This document shows, one piece after another, positions 57,146 through 64,000 of a stretch of 64,000 nucleotides of DNA. Source of the DNA: an uncultured Roseobacter sp. GTDB taxonomy: Bacteria > Pseudomonadota > Alphaproteobacteria > Rhodobacterales > Rhodobacteraceae. Numbering within the stretch: the first letter of the stretch is position 1; the number at the start of each line of letters is the position of its first letter. The position numbers and the translations under genes were made by a program. The notes beneath the pieces were generated by a model. It saw only the letters and a list, made by a program, of their open reading frames with translations. It ran no database searches and was not told the origin of the DNA. The stretch is taken from positions 558,001 through 622,000 of the forward strand of contig NZ_CANLKW010000003.1 of the NCBI RefSeq assembly GCF_947491795.1, in the 5' to 3' direction.

Positions 57146-58081
57146 ATGATAAACCCTACTCTCCGACAGTTTCGTTATTTTGAGGCTCTGGTGCGTCATG
57201 AACACTTTGGCAGAGCGGCAGAAGCAAGCGGCGTCTCACAGCCTGCTTTGTCCATGCAGATCAGAGAGCTGGAGGAAACACTGGGCTCCGCACTGTTTGA
57301 ACGCGGGATGCGGCAGGTAAAACTGACGGGTTTTGGCGAAACCGTATCACCACGCATTCACGACATTCTGCGCTCCGTCGACGAGCTGGGCGATATCGCC
57401 CGCATCGCCGGCAAAGGACTGGCAGGCCCGCTGCGACTGGGTGTCATCCCGACGATCGCCCCCTATCTGCTGCCAGGGATCATCCGCGAATTGTCCGGCA
57501 GTTTCACTGGTACAGATGTTCAGGTCAGAGAAACTCTGACTGACCGGCTGATTGCTGAATTGTCAGACGGGCGGATCGACGCCGCCATCGTAGCCTTGCC
57601 GGTCTCGGAGCCGTCCTTGCAGGAGACCGCGCTTTTTGATGAGGAATTTGTGCTTGTCCGCCCTGTTTCAGCACAGGGTGAGCCAGTGCCGGACCGCGAC
57701 AACCTGCGCGCCCACCGATTGCTGCTGCTGGAAGAAGGCCACTGCTTCCGGGATCAGGCCCTGTCGTTTTGCAACATCAGCCCGTCGCTACCCCGAGACG
57801 GGCTTGACGGGTCTTCCCTTGCGACACTGGTGCAACTTGTCGGCTCCGGCATCGGTATCACGCTTATTCCCGAAATGGCGGTCGGTGTAGAGACCGGTTC
57901 GGCACCTGTGGTCACGGACCGGTTTTCCAAAAACCCTCCTCACCGGACTGTTGGCATGATCTGGCGCAGATCGAGCCCGCTGGGACCGCAGCTGGAACAG
58001 GTTGCAGAAGTGGTACGAAAGGCCGCTGCTGCAAAGAGCGCGGCATTGCCCCGCCAAAGCGGGAACGCAGGTACCCGCTGA
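57146..58081 (+). CDS. oxyR: OxyR, peroxide-sensing LysR-type regulator
   Basis: A 311-residue LysR protein with N-terminal helix-turn-helix (HFGRAAEASGVSQPALSMQ) and the peroxide-sensing cysteines Cys200 and Cys209 in EEGHCFRDQALSFC, the exact OxyR pattern. It is divergent from katG and represses/activates it in response to peroxide. C-terminal tail slightly extended. Confidence 0.95.
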   Translation: MINPTLRQFRYFEALVRHEHFGRAAEASGVSQPALSMQIRELEETLGSALFERGMRQVKLTGFGETVSPRIHDILRSVDELGDIARIAGKGLAGPLRLGVIPTIAPYLLPGIIRELSGSFTGTDVQVRETLTDRLIAELSDGRIDAAIVALPVSEPSLQETALFDEEFVLVRPVSAQGEPVPDRDNLRAHRLLLLEEGHCFRDQALSFCNISPSLPRDGLDGSSLATLVQLVGSGIGITLIPEMAVGVETGSAPVVTDRFSKNPPHRTVGMIWRRSSPLGPQLEQVAEVVRKAAAAKSAALPRQSGNAGTR

Positions 58082-58160
58082 CTGATTTCCGGGCAGAATT
58101 AACTTTCATGACAGAGACCACAGCAAAAACCTGCGCAATTAGTTTTCACGTGTTGCCAAG

Positions 58161-58182
58161 TTTTATTTTATAACATAACAAA
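58161..58182. promoter_or_regulatory. AT-rich inverted repeat upstream of zur, possible Zur box
   Basis: TTAT-AAC-ATAA at 58168-58178 with two direct ATAACA half-elements lies about 25 bases before the zur start. Zur sites are palindromes around TGTTATA/TATAACA; this is a weak match and may simply be the promoter -10 region. Confidence 0.35.
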
Positions 58183-58205
58183 TTCCTGTAACGGAGGGTT
58201 GGGAA

Positions 58206-58601
58206 GTGAGAAAACGCGCGGCAGCCCGGCAAAGTGATGTACTGAGCGTTCTGGACGCCTGTGACCGTCCTATGACGGCCTATCAGATCCTTGAAAAACT
58301 GCAGGAGAATGAGCCGGATATCGCACCGCCAACGGTTTATCGCACGCTTTCCGCGCTGACCGATCAGGGACGCGCGCACCGTCTGGAGTCAAAAAAAGCG
58401 TTTGTGCCCTGCCGTTGCCGGCATGTCGAAAGCGTTCCCGTGCTGGCGATCTGCCAGGACTGCGGTTCCGTTGACGAACATGACGGGAGCGCACTTCTGC
58501 CCCGCCTGACGGCACTGACCGACAATAATGCTTTTCGTGCCGACCGGCACATCGTGGAAATTCACGGACGATGCGGTGCATGCGCTGCCAGCACCGCCTG
58601 A
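58206..58601 (+). CDS. zur: Zur, zinc-responsive Fur-family repressor
   Basis: A 131-residue protein, GTG start behind GGAGGG. Fur winged helix (IAPPTVYRTLSALTDQG near residue 40) and structural zinc cysteines CQDC (83-86) and CGAC (123-126). The regulatory site has Cys/His in KKAFVPCRCRH. It is the first gene before the zinc uptake genes and should repress them when zinc is plentiful. Confidence 0.9.
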   Translation: MRKRAAARQSDVLSVLDACDRPMTAYQILEKLQENEPDIAPPTVYRTLSALTDQGRAHRLESKKAFVPCRCRHVESVPVLAICQDCGSVDEHDGSALLPRLTALTDNNAFRADRHIVEIHGRCGACAASTA

Positions 58602-58616
58602 AACAGGGAAATCACT

Positions 58617-59264
58617 ATGAAACACTCACTGACACTGCTTGCGCTCTTTGCTGCTGCCCCTGCCCTCGCAGAAGAAACCCGCGAAATGGACGCACACGAA
58701 CACGGCGTGGGTGAACTGAACATTGCCGTTGAGGCCAGCACAGTTGTAATGGAATTTCACGCGCCCGGCGCGGACATAGTCGGCTTTGAATACGAAGCGA
58801 AAAGCGATGCTGATCTCGCAGCCATCGATGCGGCCATTGCAAAACTGAATGCGCCGCTTGATCTTTTTGTTCTTCCGGCGGCCGCCGGATGTACCGTTGT
58901 CTCGGCACATGCTGAGCTTGAAAGCGAAGACGAACATGACGCTCATCACGAGGAAGAAGAAGAACACAGCGCCCATGATGATCACAAAGAACACGAGGAG
59001 CATGCGCATGACGAGCATGACCACGATGAGCACGCGCACGACGAACACGGGCACGACGAGGCAGAGGCCGGGCATACTGAATTTCATGCAGAGTATGAGC
59101 TGACCTGCAACAACCCCGACGCTCTGATGGCGATTACCTTTGCTTACTTCGAGACCTTTCCAAACGCACTGGAGGTGGAAGTGCAGATCGTGACGGCAAA
59201 AGGTGCGCAGGCCTTTGAAGTCGAACGCACTGCGCCGGTTCTGACTCTGGAGGGCATGATCTGA
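58617..59264 (+). CDS. zrgA: ZrgA-like periplasmic zinc-binding protein (DUF2796)
   Basis: A 215-residue protein with signal peptide (1-19) and DUF2796 start HEHGVGELNIAVEA. Residues about 104-158 form a very His-, Asp- and Glu-rich segment with HDEH repeats, ideal for zinc capture. Two further cysteines. ZrgA of Vibrio cholerae is part of a zinc uptake system. Followed one base later by the ABC ATPase gene. Confidence 0.88.
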   Translation: MKHSLTLLALFAAAPALAEETREMDAHEHGVGELNIAVEASTVVMEFHAPGADIVGFEYEAKSDADLAAIDAAIAKLNAPLDLFVLPAAAGCTVVSAHAELESEDEHDAHHEEEEEHSAHDDHKEHEEHAHDEHDHDEHAHDEHGHDEAEAGHTEFHAEYELTCNNPDALMAITFAYFETFPNALEVEVQIVTAKGAQAFEVERTAPVLTLEGMI

Positions 59265-59265
59265 G

Positions 59266-59961
59266 GTGACGGATCTGGTTCTGGAACTGTCTGATGTCCG
59301 GTACAAATGGCCAGGCCGGGGCGCTTTTTCGCTTGCCGTGCCCCGTTTGTGCGTGTCGCAGGGAGAGACGGTCCTGCTTCTGGGCGAGAGTGGTTCCGGC
59401 AAGTCAACGCTGCTTTCACTGATATGCGGGACAGTTCTGCCGGATCAGGGTGACCTGCATGTTGCAGGTTGCTCGCTGAAAGGGCTCTCCGGCGCCGCGC
59501 GGGACAGGTTCCGGGCCGAACAGATCGGTGTGATTTTTCAGCAGTTTAATCTGCTTCCTTTCGGAACAGTTTCCGACAACATTCTCTTGCCGCTGCGGTT
59601 TGCACCCAGGCGGCGCAAGCGCGCGGGCAACGCAGGCGCAGCGGCTGAAAAGCTCTGCTCGGACCTTGGATTACCGCCTGGCCTGGGCCGGACGAAGGCA
59701 AATACACTGAGTGTCGGCCAGCAACAGCGCGTAGCGGTCGCGCGCGCGCTCATTGGTCAGCCTCCACTGATCATTGCTGATGAGCCGACCTCTGCTCTGG
59801 ATGCAAACAGCCAGGCGGCGTTTATGGATCTGCTTTTTCAACAGGTCGCCCATTACGGGACGTCTTTGCTGATGGTCAGCCACGACGCGCGTCTCGGTGA
59901 CCGTTTCGACAGGGTGGTACATATGGACGAGATCGCCCAGGTCGAGCGGGCAGCGGCATGA
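59266..59961 (+). CDS. ABC transporter ATPase of the Zrg/LolD type
   Basis: A 231-residue ATPase: Walker A GESGSGKST (near 45), Q loop VIFQQFNLL, signature LSVGQQQRVAVARAL, Walker B LIIADEPTSALD, H-loop MVSHD. GTG start one base after the zrgA stop. Lies with a four-base overlap before an FtsX/MacB-type permease. Likely ZrgB, powering periplasmic ZrgA function. Confidence 0.88.
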   Translation: MTDLVLELSDVRYKWPGRGAFSLAVPRLCVSQGETVLLLGESGSGKSTLLSLICGTVLPDQGDLHVAGCSLKGLSGAARDRFRAEQIGVIFQQFNLLPFGTVSDNILLPLRFAPRRRKRAGNAGAAAEKLCSDLGLPPGLGRTKANTLSVGQQQRVAVARALIGQPPLIIADEPTSALDANSQAAFMDLLFQQVAHYGTSLLMVSHDARLGDRFDRVVHMDEIAQVERAAA

Positions 59962-61208
59962 TCATGCGCCTTGCCCTGGCCTCGCTGTTGGCCCGTGCCC
60001 TGACCGTTGCAATGACAATTCTGGCAATCGCCCTGTCCGTGGCGCTTTTTCTGGGCGTCGAAAAAGTGCGTACCGGCGCAAAAGCCAGCTTTGCGGATAC
60101 GATTTCCGGAACCGATCTGATCGTGGGCGCACGTTCCGGATCGGTGCAGTTGCTGTTGTATTCGGTTTTCCGCATCGGCAACGCGACCAACAACGTCACG
60201 TGGGAAAGCTATCAGGACATTGCCGCCCGACCGGATGTTGACTGGATTGTGCCGATATCGCTGGGCGACAGCCACCGGCAGTTTCGTGTTATGGGAACCA
60301 CCCGCGCGTTTTTTGAACACTACAAATACCGTCAGGGGCGATCGCTGGACGTCAGCGCGGGGGACATACCAGACGACCTTTTTGATGCTGCCATCGGCGC
60401 AGATGTCGCGGCGACACTGAGCTATGAAATTGACGATCCTATCATTGTGGCGCACGGGCTTGCCTCCTTTACAGAGCACAAGGACCAGCCTTTTCGCGTG
60501 TCGGGTATTCTGGAAAAGACAGGCACGCCCGTAGACCGCACGGTTATCGTCAGTCTGGAGGCCATCGAGGCCATCCATGTTGACTGGCAGGGCGGCGCCC
60601 AAAAGCCAGGCCAGCCGACGCCGGTCGAAGCGATAAGGGCAATGGACCTGACGCCGAGGGCGATTACCGCCGCCCTGATCGGTGTTGAAAGTCCGCTGCA
60701 GACCTTTGCGTTGCAGCGGGCGATCAACGAATATCCCCAGGAGCCGCTCCTGGCGATCCTGCCTGGTGTCGCACTGCAGGAGTTGTGGGGCATCGTGGGC
60801 ATTGCAGAGACGGCTCTGCTCGCTGTCTCAGCCATGGTCGTCATCACAGCGCTGATCGGCATGATGGCGACGATTTTTTCCAGCCTCAGCGAACGTCGCA
60901 GGGAAATGGCCATTTTCAGAGCCATGGGCGCGCGGCCCGTAACAATCCTGGCACTTCTGGTGCTTGAGGCGATGGTCATGGCTGCGGTCGGGGCTCTTCT
61001 GGGGCTCGCATTACTATACATTGGCCTGATGGTCGCCCAGCCACTCGCAGACAGCGCGTTCGGCCTCTGGTTGCCGATAGAGGCGCCGACACTACGGGAA
61101 TTCCAGGTGCTGATTACCGTTGTCTTCGCTGGCGCAATTGTGAGCCTTGTCCCTGCATTGCGGGCTTACAGAATGTCCGTTGCTGATGGTATGATGGTCA
61201 GAACGTAA
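59958..61208 (+). CDS. FtsX/MacB-type ABC permease of the Zrg cluster
   Basis: A 416-residue permease with spans near residues 12-32, 290-310, 335-357 and 378-400 and a large periplasmic domain (about 40-280), as in LolC/MacB-type proteins. Not a classical ZnuB importer. This odd type with a zinc-binding protein matches the ZrgC position. Probably moves or mechanically drives an outer membrane zinc protein. Confidence 0.85.
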   Translation: MIMRLALASLLARALTVAMTILAIALSVALFLGVEKVRTGAKASFADTISGTDLIVGARSGSVQLLLYSVFRIGNATNNVTWESYQDIAARPDVDWIVPISLGDSHRQFRVMGTTRAFFEHYKYRQGRSLDVSAGDIPDDLFDAAIGADVAATLSYEIDDPIIVAHGLASFTEHKDQPFRVSGILEKTGTPVDRTVIVSLEAIEAIHVDWQGGAQKPGQPTPVEAIRAMDLTPRAITAALIGVESPLQTFALQRAINEYPQEPLLAILPGVALQELWGIVGIAETALLAVSAMVVITALIGMMATIFSSLSERRREMAIFRAMGARPVTILALLVLEAMVMAAVGALLGLALLYIGLMVAQPLADSAFGLWLPIEAPTLREFQVLITVVFAGAIVSLVPALRAYRMSVADGMMVRT

Positions 61209-61230
61209 CGCTGAAACTCAGGTGAACTGT

Positions 61231-61731
61231 ATGCTGAACCGGAGAACAACACTCTCTTTGTTATCAGCCGCTCTGGCGATACCGGGCAAAGCATTTGCCG
61301 CGTCTCCCAAAGAGATCATGTGGGAAGACCTGATCCCCCCCGGGGTGCCTTATTCCGAGATTATCGGTGAAGGCGAACTGGATGAGGTAAACGACTTCTG
61401 GAACCCGATCTATGACGAGAACGGCACCAAGCTGAACACGGCCCTCGATGGGGCCTATATCAGAATGCCCGGCTTCATTATCCCGCTCGACATCAGCGCC
61501 GACGGTGTAAGAGATTTCATGCTCGTCCCCTATGTAGGCGCCTGCATCCACACGCCGCCGCCCCCGGCTAATCAACTGGTTATAGTTCGCACAGACAAAC
61601 CCTGGCCCGGTGATGAGCTCTGGGAGCCGGTCTGGGTGACCGGCGTGATGCGTACGCAGCTTCAGTCAACTGATCTGGGCCAGACCGGCTATGCGATTAC
61701 GGCGGACGAGATGGAAATATACGAATGGTGA
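61231..61731 (+). CDS. DUF3299 periplasmic protein (zinc cluster, copy 1)
   Basis: A 166-residue protein with signal peptide (MLNRRTTLSLLSAAL, Tat-like RR) and the DUF3299 core WEDLIPPG, YIRMPGFIIPLD and YVGACIHTPPPPANQLV. The Cys-x-His-x-Pro motif may bind metal. A GTG three codons upstream is the alternative start. Overlaps the next paralogue gene by seven bases. Confidence 0.83.
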   Translation: MLNRRTTLSLLSAALAIPGKAFAASPKEIMWEDLIPPGVPYSEIIGEGELDEVNDFWNPIYDENGTKLNTALDGAYIRMPGFIIPLDISADGVRDFMLVPYVGACIHTPPPPANQLVIVRTDKPWPGDELWEPVWVTGVMRTQLQSTDLGQTGYAITADEMEIYEW

Positions 61732-62234
61732 GATCAACCGTCAGCCGCCGGGCGATGCTGGCCGGAATGACAGCCACAGCCGTAGTGCCAGGTGCAGTCA
61801 GGGCCGAAGCTTTCACGGATCTTGACTGGCAGGACCTGCTGCCCGAAGGCGAAGTTGTGGTCCCGGACGTTTTAAGCGGGCTGATCGATCACGACAGCGC
61901 GCCAATGTCGAGCCAGCAACCTGTGTCCAGCGGCGTGAGAACGGACTGGAACGGACAGATCATCAGGCTGCCTGGTTTTATCCTGCCCATTGAATACGAT
62001 GGGACAGGCGTCACAGCGTTTATCCTGGTACCCTATGTGGGCGCCTGCGTGCATGTGCCGCCGCCGCCTGCAAACCAGCTGGTATTTGTGACAACCGAAA
62101 CACCCTATGAAACCGAAGGGCTCTACGAGCCCGTGAATGTGATCGGTATGTTCGGCGTGTCTTCTGTCTCAACCCAGCTGGCAGAGATCGGATATGCGTT
62201 GTCGGCTGACAGGATAGAGCCGTTCGGCATGTAA
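61725..62234 (+). CDS. DUF3299 periplasmic protein (zinc cluster, copy 2)
   Basis: A 169-residue paralogue of the preceding protein with Tat-like signal SRRAMLAGMTATAV and the motifs WQDLLPEG, IRLPGFILPIE and YVGACVHVPPPPANQLV. The conserved C-[IV]-H-x-P element suggests metal binding. Two DUF3299 genes after ZrgABC match the positions of ZrgD and ZrgE. Last gene of the operon. Confidence 0.83.
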   Translation: MVRSTVSRRAMLAGMTATAVVPGAVRAEAFTDLDWQDLLPEGEVVVPDVLSGLIDHDSAPMSSQQPVSSGVRTDWNGQIIRLPGFILPIEYDGTGVTAFILVPYVGACVHVPPPPANQLVFVTTETPYETEGLYEPVNVIGMFGVSSVSTQLAEIGYALSADRIEPFGM

Positions 62235-62243
62235 CCTTCGTGG

Positions 62244-62265
62244 TGCCGGAGGCGTTTTTCCGGCA
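62244..62265. terminator. Hairpin after the zinc operon
   Basis: Arms TGCCGGA and TCCGGCA with loop GGCGTTTT, ten bases after the last zinc-cluster stop codon. The T-run sits in the loop, not after the stem, so it is a weak terminator candidate. Confidence 0.45.
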
Positions 62266-62280
62266 ATCGGTGAGTTATGA

Positions 62281-62484
62281 AGTGGTGCACCGGGGAGGAA
62301 CAACCTAGAACCTTCTGAGTGCGACCAGATCCTGACAGAATTAGAGGAATGGACAAGCATTCTTCGGGCCGAGCCAGAAATTATCCACAGGCTGGCGGCG
62401 TTTGCTGAGCCGGCGGAAGATAATGCAGATCAGATAGACGATAGTCCAGAATTGGGCGCTTCGTTTGAGGAGCCTGCGCCATGA
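62281..62484 (+). pseudogene. 5'-truncated ORF coupled to mobC
   Basis: An open frame of 67 codons (ends ...ASFEEPAP, with ILTELEEWTSILRAEPE in the middle) stays open from a TGA at 62278 to a TGA overlapping the mobC ATG (ATGA). It has no ATG, GTG or TTG near its beginning. Coding-like acidic composition and coupling to mobC suggest the end of a longer mobilisation-region gene cut off at about 62280. Confidence 0.55.
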
Positions 62485-62939
62485 CCCGCATTGCCTCGTC
62501 GGACGATTCCAACGTCAAGCCTGTGTTCGCAAAGGCATCCTTGGGCAAAACACGCACGGCGTTGTCGCCATTGACTCTGCGCCTGACACCGGAAGAGCGT
62601 GCTCGGTTGGAAGAACTGGCGGCGGGGATGACCTTGAGTGCCTACGTTCGGGCTTGCGTGTTTGCTGAGAAGACTAAGCTCCGCAAAACGCGACCTGCCG
62701 ACGCCGTCGAAGAAAAGAAAGCAGCGGCGGAAGCTTTGGCTCTGCTAGGGCAGTCGCGGATCGCCAGCAATCTCAACCAACTCGCCTACCACGCCAACAT
62801 CGGCGCACTCATCGTCGGTGAGGCTGAGAAAGCCGATATCGCTGAAGCCAATGCCCATCTTTTGGCCATTCGAACGCTTTTGATGGACGCGCTTGGCAAG
62901 AAGACGCGCCGCTCCTCTGGCAGGAGACGTCAGGCGTGA
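62481..62939 (+). CDS. mobC: MobC-like relaxosome accessory protein
   Basis: A 152-residue protein with a ribbon-helix-helix-like segment LTLRLTPEERARLEELAAGMTLSAYVRACVF (in part TPEERARLEELAAG) and the MobC region SRIASNLNQLAYHANIGAL. It helps the relaxase open oriT. ATGA overlap upstream and GTGA overlap with the relaxase gene. Confidence 0.85.
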   Translation: MTRIASSDDSNVKPVFAKASLGKTRTALSPLTLRLTPEERARLEELAAGMTLSAYVRACVFAEKTKLRKTRPADAVEEKKAAAEALALLGQSRIASNLNQLAYHANIGALIVGEAEKADIAEANAHLLAIRTLLMDALGKKTRRSSGRRRQA

Positions 62940-64000
62940 TCCTGAAAGGCAACGAACGCGGATATGGCGGACAGCTTGCGCATCACCTGCTGAACCCGCG
63001 CGACAATGATCATGTGACAGTGCATGCCATCGACGGGTTTGTTGCCGACGATCTGTACGGTGCGTTTGCCGAAGCTGAGGCGGTCTCGAATGCCACTCGC
63101 TGCGACAAGTATCTGTTCTCTCTGTCGCTGAACCCGCCACAGGATGCCAAGGTCTCTGTCGAAGATTTCGAAATGACTATTGCCGAAGCCGAGAAACGAC
63201 TTGGCCTGACTGGCCAGCCCCGCGCGATTGTCTTTCATGAGAAGAACGAACGGCGGCATGCGCATGCGGTCTGGTCGCGGATTGATGGGCAAGAACTCAA
63301 AGCGATCAACCTGCCGCACTACAAACGCAAGCTTGGGGGGCTCGCGCGCGAGCTCTACCGCAGCCATGACTGGGAGATGCCGCAAGGCTTTGTGGATGCG
63401 GAGAAACGCGATCCGCTGAACTACTCCCGACAAGAGGCCGGACAGGCGAAACGGGCCAGGCGCGGTCCACAAGCTTTGAAAGCCATGTTCCGCGCTTGCT
63501 GGGAGGCCTCAGATTCCAGGGCCGGGTTTGAGGCTGCCTTGAAAGAACAAGGTTTTGCCCTGGCGCGCGGCGACCAGCGCGGCTTCGTTGCCGTCGATGC
63601 CAATGGCAAGGTCTGGTCGCTCTCTCGCTGGTGTGGTGTGAACCCGAAGGAGATGCGCAGGCGTCTCGGGTCCGAGATGGAACTGCCATCGATTGAGGAT
63701 GTCGCGGAGCATCTGAGTGATCTCCCCAGACAACCCGTCGATCCATACAATGCCGCCTTTGAAGAACGGCGTACCAAGCTGGTCGCAACTCAGCGCGCAG
63801 AACGTACCGCGCTGCTGAAAGTTCAGGAAGAACAGCGGTTGAGAGAGATCGAAGCTCGGCAAGCGCAATTGCCCACTGGCTTGCGCGGGCTGTTGTCGCG
63901 TGCAACGGGTCAATATCAAGCGACACTCAAACGCTTTGAACAAGACGCCCAGACCGCTGCGCAGCGGGATCGTGATGCGCGGCGGGCGCTCATCTCCAGA
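62936..64000 (+). CDS. Relaxase / mobilisation nuclease (3' end off the window)
   Basis: GTG start in the mobC stop; open frame of at least 355 codons. The N-terminal relaxase domain has the HUH-like metal triad His101, His108, His110 (VFHEKNERRHAHAVWSRID, in part RRHAHAVWSRID) and a LSLNPPQD stretch typical of MobA/VirD2-type relaxases of Rhodobacterales. The C-terminal part is a charged coiled coil (after about residue 280). Nicks DNA at oriT for transfer of the replicon. Confidence 0.9.
   Translation, partial: MILKGNERGYGGQLAHHLLNPRDNDHVTVHAIDGFVADDLYGAFAEAEAVSNATRCDKYLFSLSLNPPQDAKVSVEDFEMTIAEAEKRLGLTGQPRAIVFHEKNERRHAHAVWSRIDGQELKAINLPHYKRKLGGLARELYRSHDWEMPQGFVDAEKRDPLNYSRQEAGQAKRARRGPQALKAMFRACWEASDSRAGFEAALKEQGFALARGDQRGFVAVDANGKVWSLSRWCGVNPKEMRRRLGSEMELPSIEDVAEHLSDLPRQPVDPYNAAFEERRTKLVATQRAERTALLKVQEEQRLREIEARQAQLPTGLRGLLSRATGQYQATLKRFEQDAQTAAQRDRDARRALISR

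Overview
The window looks like part of an extrachromosomal replicon (plasmid or chromid) of a marine alphaproteobacterium, most likely Rhodobacteraceae (Roseobacter group). The reasons are high GC, tightly overlapping ATGA and GTGA gene junctions, a RepB-type initiator with iterons and parAB, a Rhodobacterales-type relaxase, and a lanthanide-type XoxF methanol dehydrogenase set with glutathione-linked formaldehyde oxidation. No rRNA, tRNA or CRISPR array was seen. The exact genus cannot be told from the sequence.

Layout. Positions 1-2148 hold a partial cytochrome-like gene, a [2Fe-2S] subunit of an isoquinoline-oxidoreductase-type enzyme, and the first copy of the glutathione-dependent formaldehyde dehydrogenase gene (adhI). 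Positions 2310-17266 hold periplasmic quinoprotein accessory proteins (a metallo-beta-lactamase and a SoxYZ-fusion carrier), an FlhSR/RfdSR-like kinase-FIST-LuxR regulator trio, and a seven-gene MoxR-DUF58-VWA operon of the mxaRSACKL/bat type. Positions 17364-21240 are the replication and partition block: initiator, inverted-repeat operator, iteron origin, parA, parB and parS-like palindromes. Positions 21268-28676 hold pqqABCDE, an OmpR-type two-component pair and a Lut/PQQ-type ABC exporter-like pair. A parDE toxin-antitoxin and a DUF4274-like gene follow. Positions 30930-39593 hold soxYZ with a flavocytochrome pair, a small PepSY-like protein, beta-propellers, a LutA-like binding protein, an MxaD-like protein and a second SoxYZ fusion. 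Positions 39601-45856 are the core operon adhI-fghA-cytochrome c-xoxF-xoxG-xoxJ-CXXCW protein.

The genes from 1 to 46 kb form a nearly complete periplasmic methanol oxidation system: PQQ synthesis, XoxF with its cytochrome and XoxJ, lanthanide/PQQ ABC components, then cytosolic formaldehyde to formate via AdhI and FghA. Two 1,116-bp adhI copies with only two visible base differences lie in direct orientation 43,711 bp apart and bracket the whole replication and methanol module.

Right of this, 45.9-52.4 kb is a LacI-controlled organosulfonate operon (hpsN, hpsO-like, hpsP-like, comD, comE, FMN-dependent L-hydroxyacid dehydrogenase). A striking double LacI-type operator lies between lacI and hpsN. 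Its gene content predicts dihydroxypropanesulfonate -> (R)-sulfolactate -> sulfopyruvate -> sulfoacetaldehyde. A gamma-glutamyltransferase-family gene, divergent katG/oxyR and a zur-zrgABCDE-like zinc uptake operon follow. The window ends in a mobilisation region (5'-truncated ORF, mobC, relaxase) that runs off the right edge. By eye the 46-62 kb part is less GC-rich than the left part, which fits a mosaic replicon.
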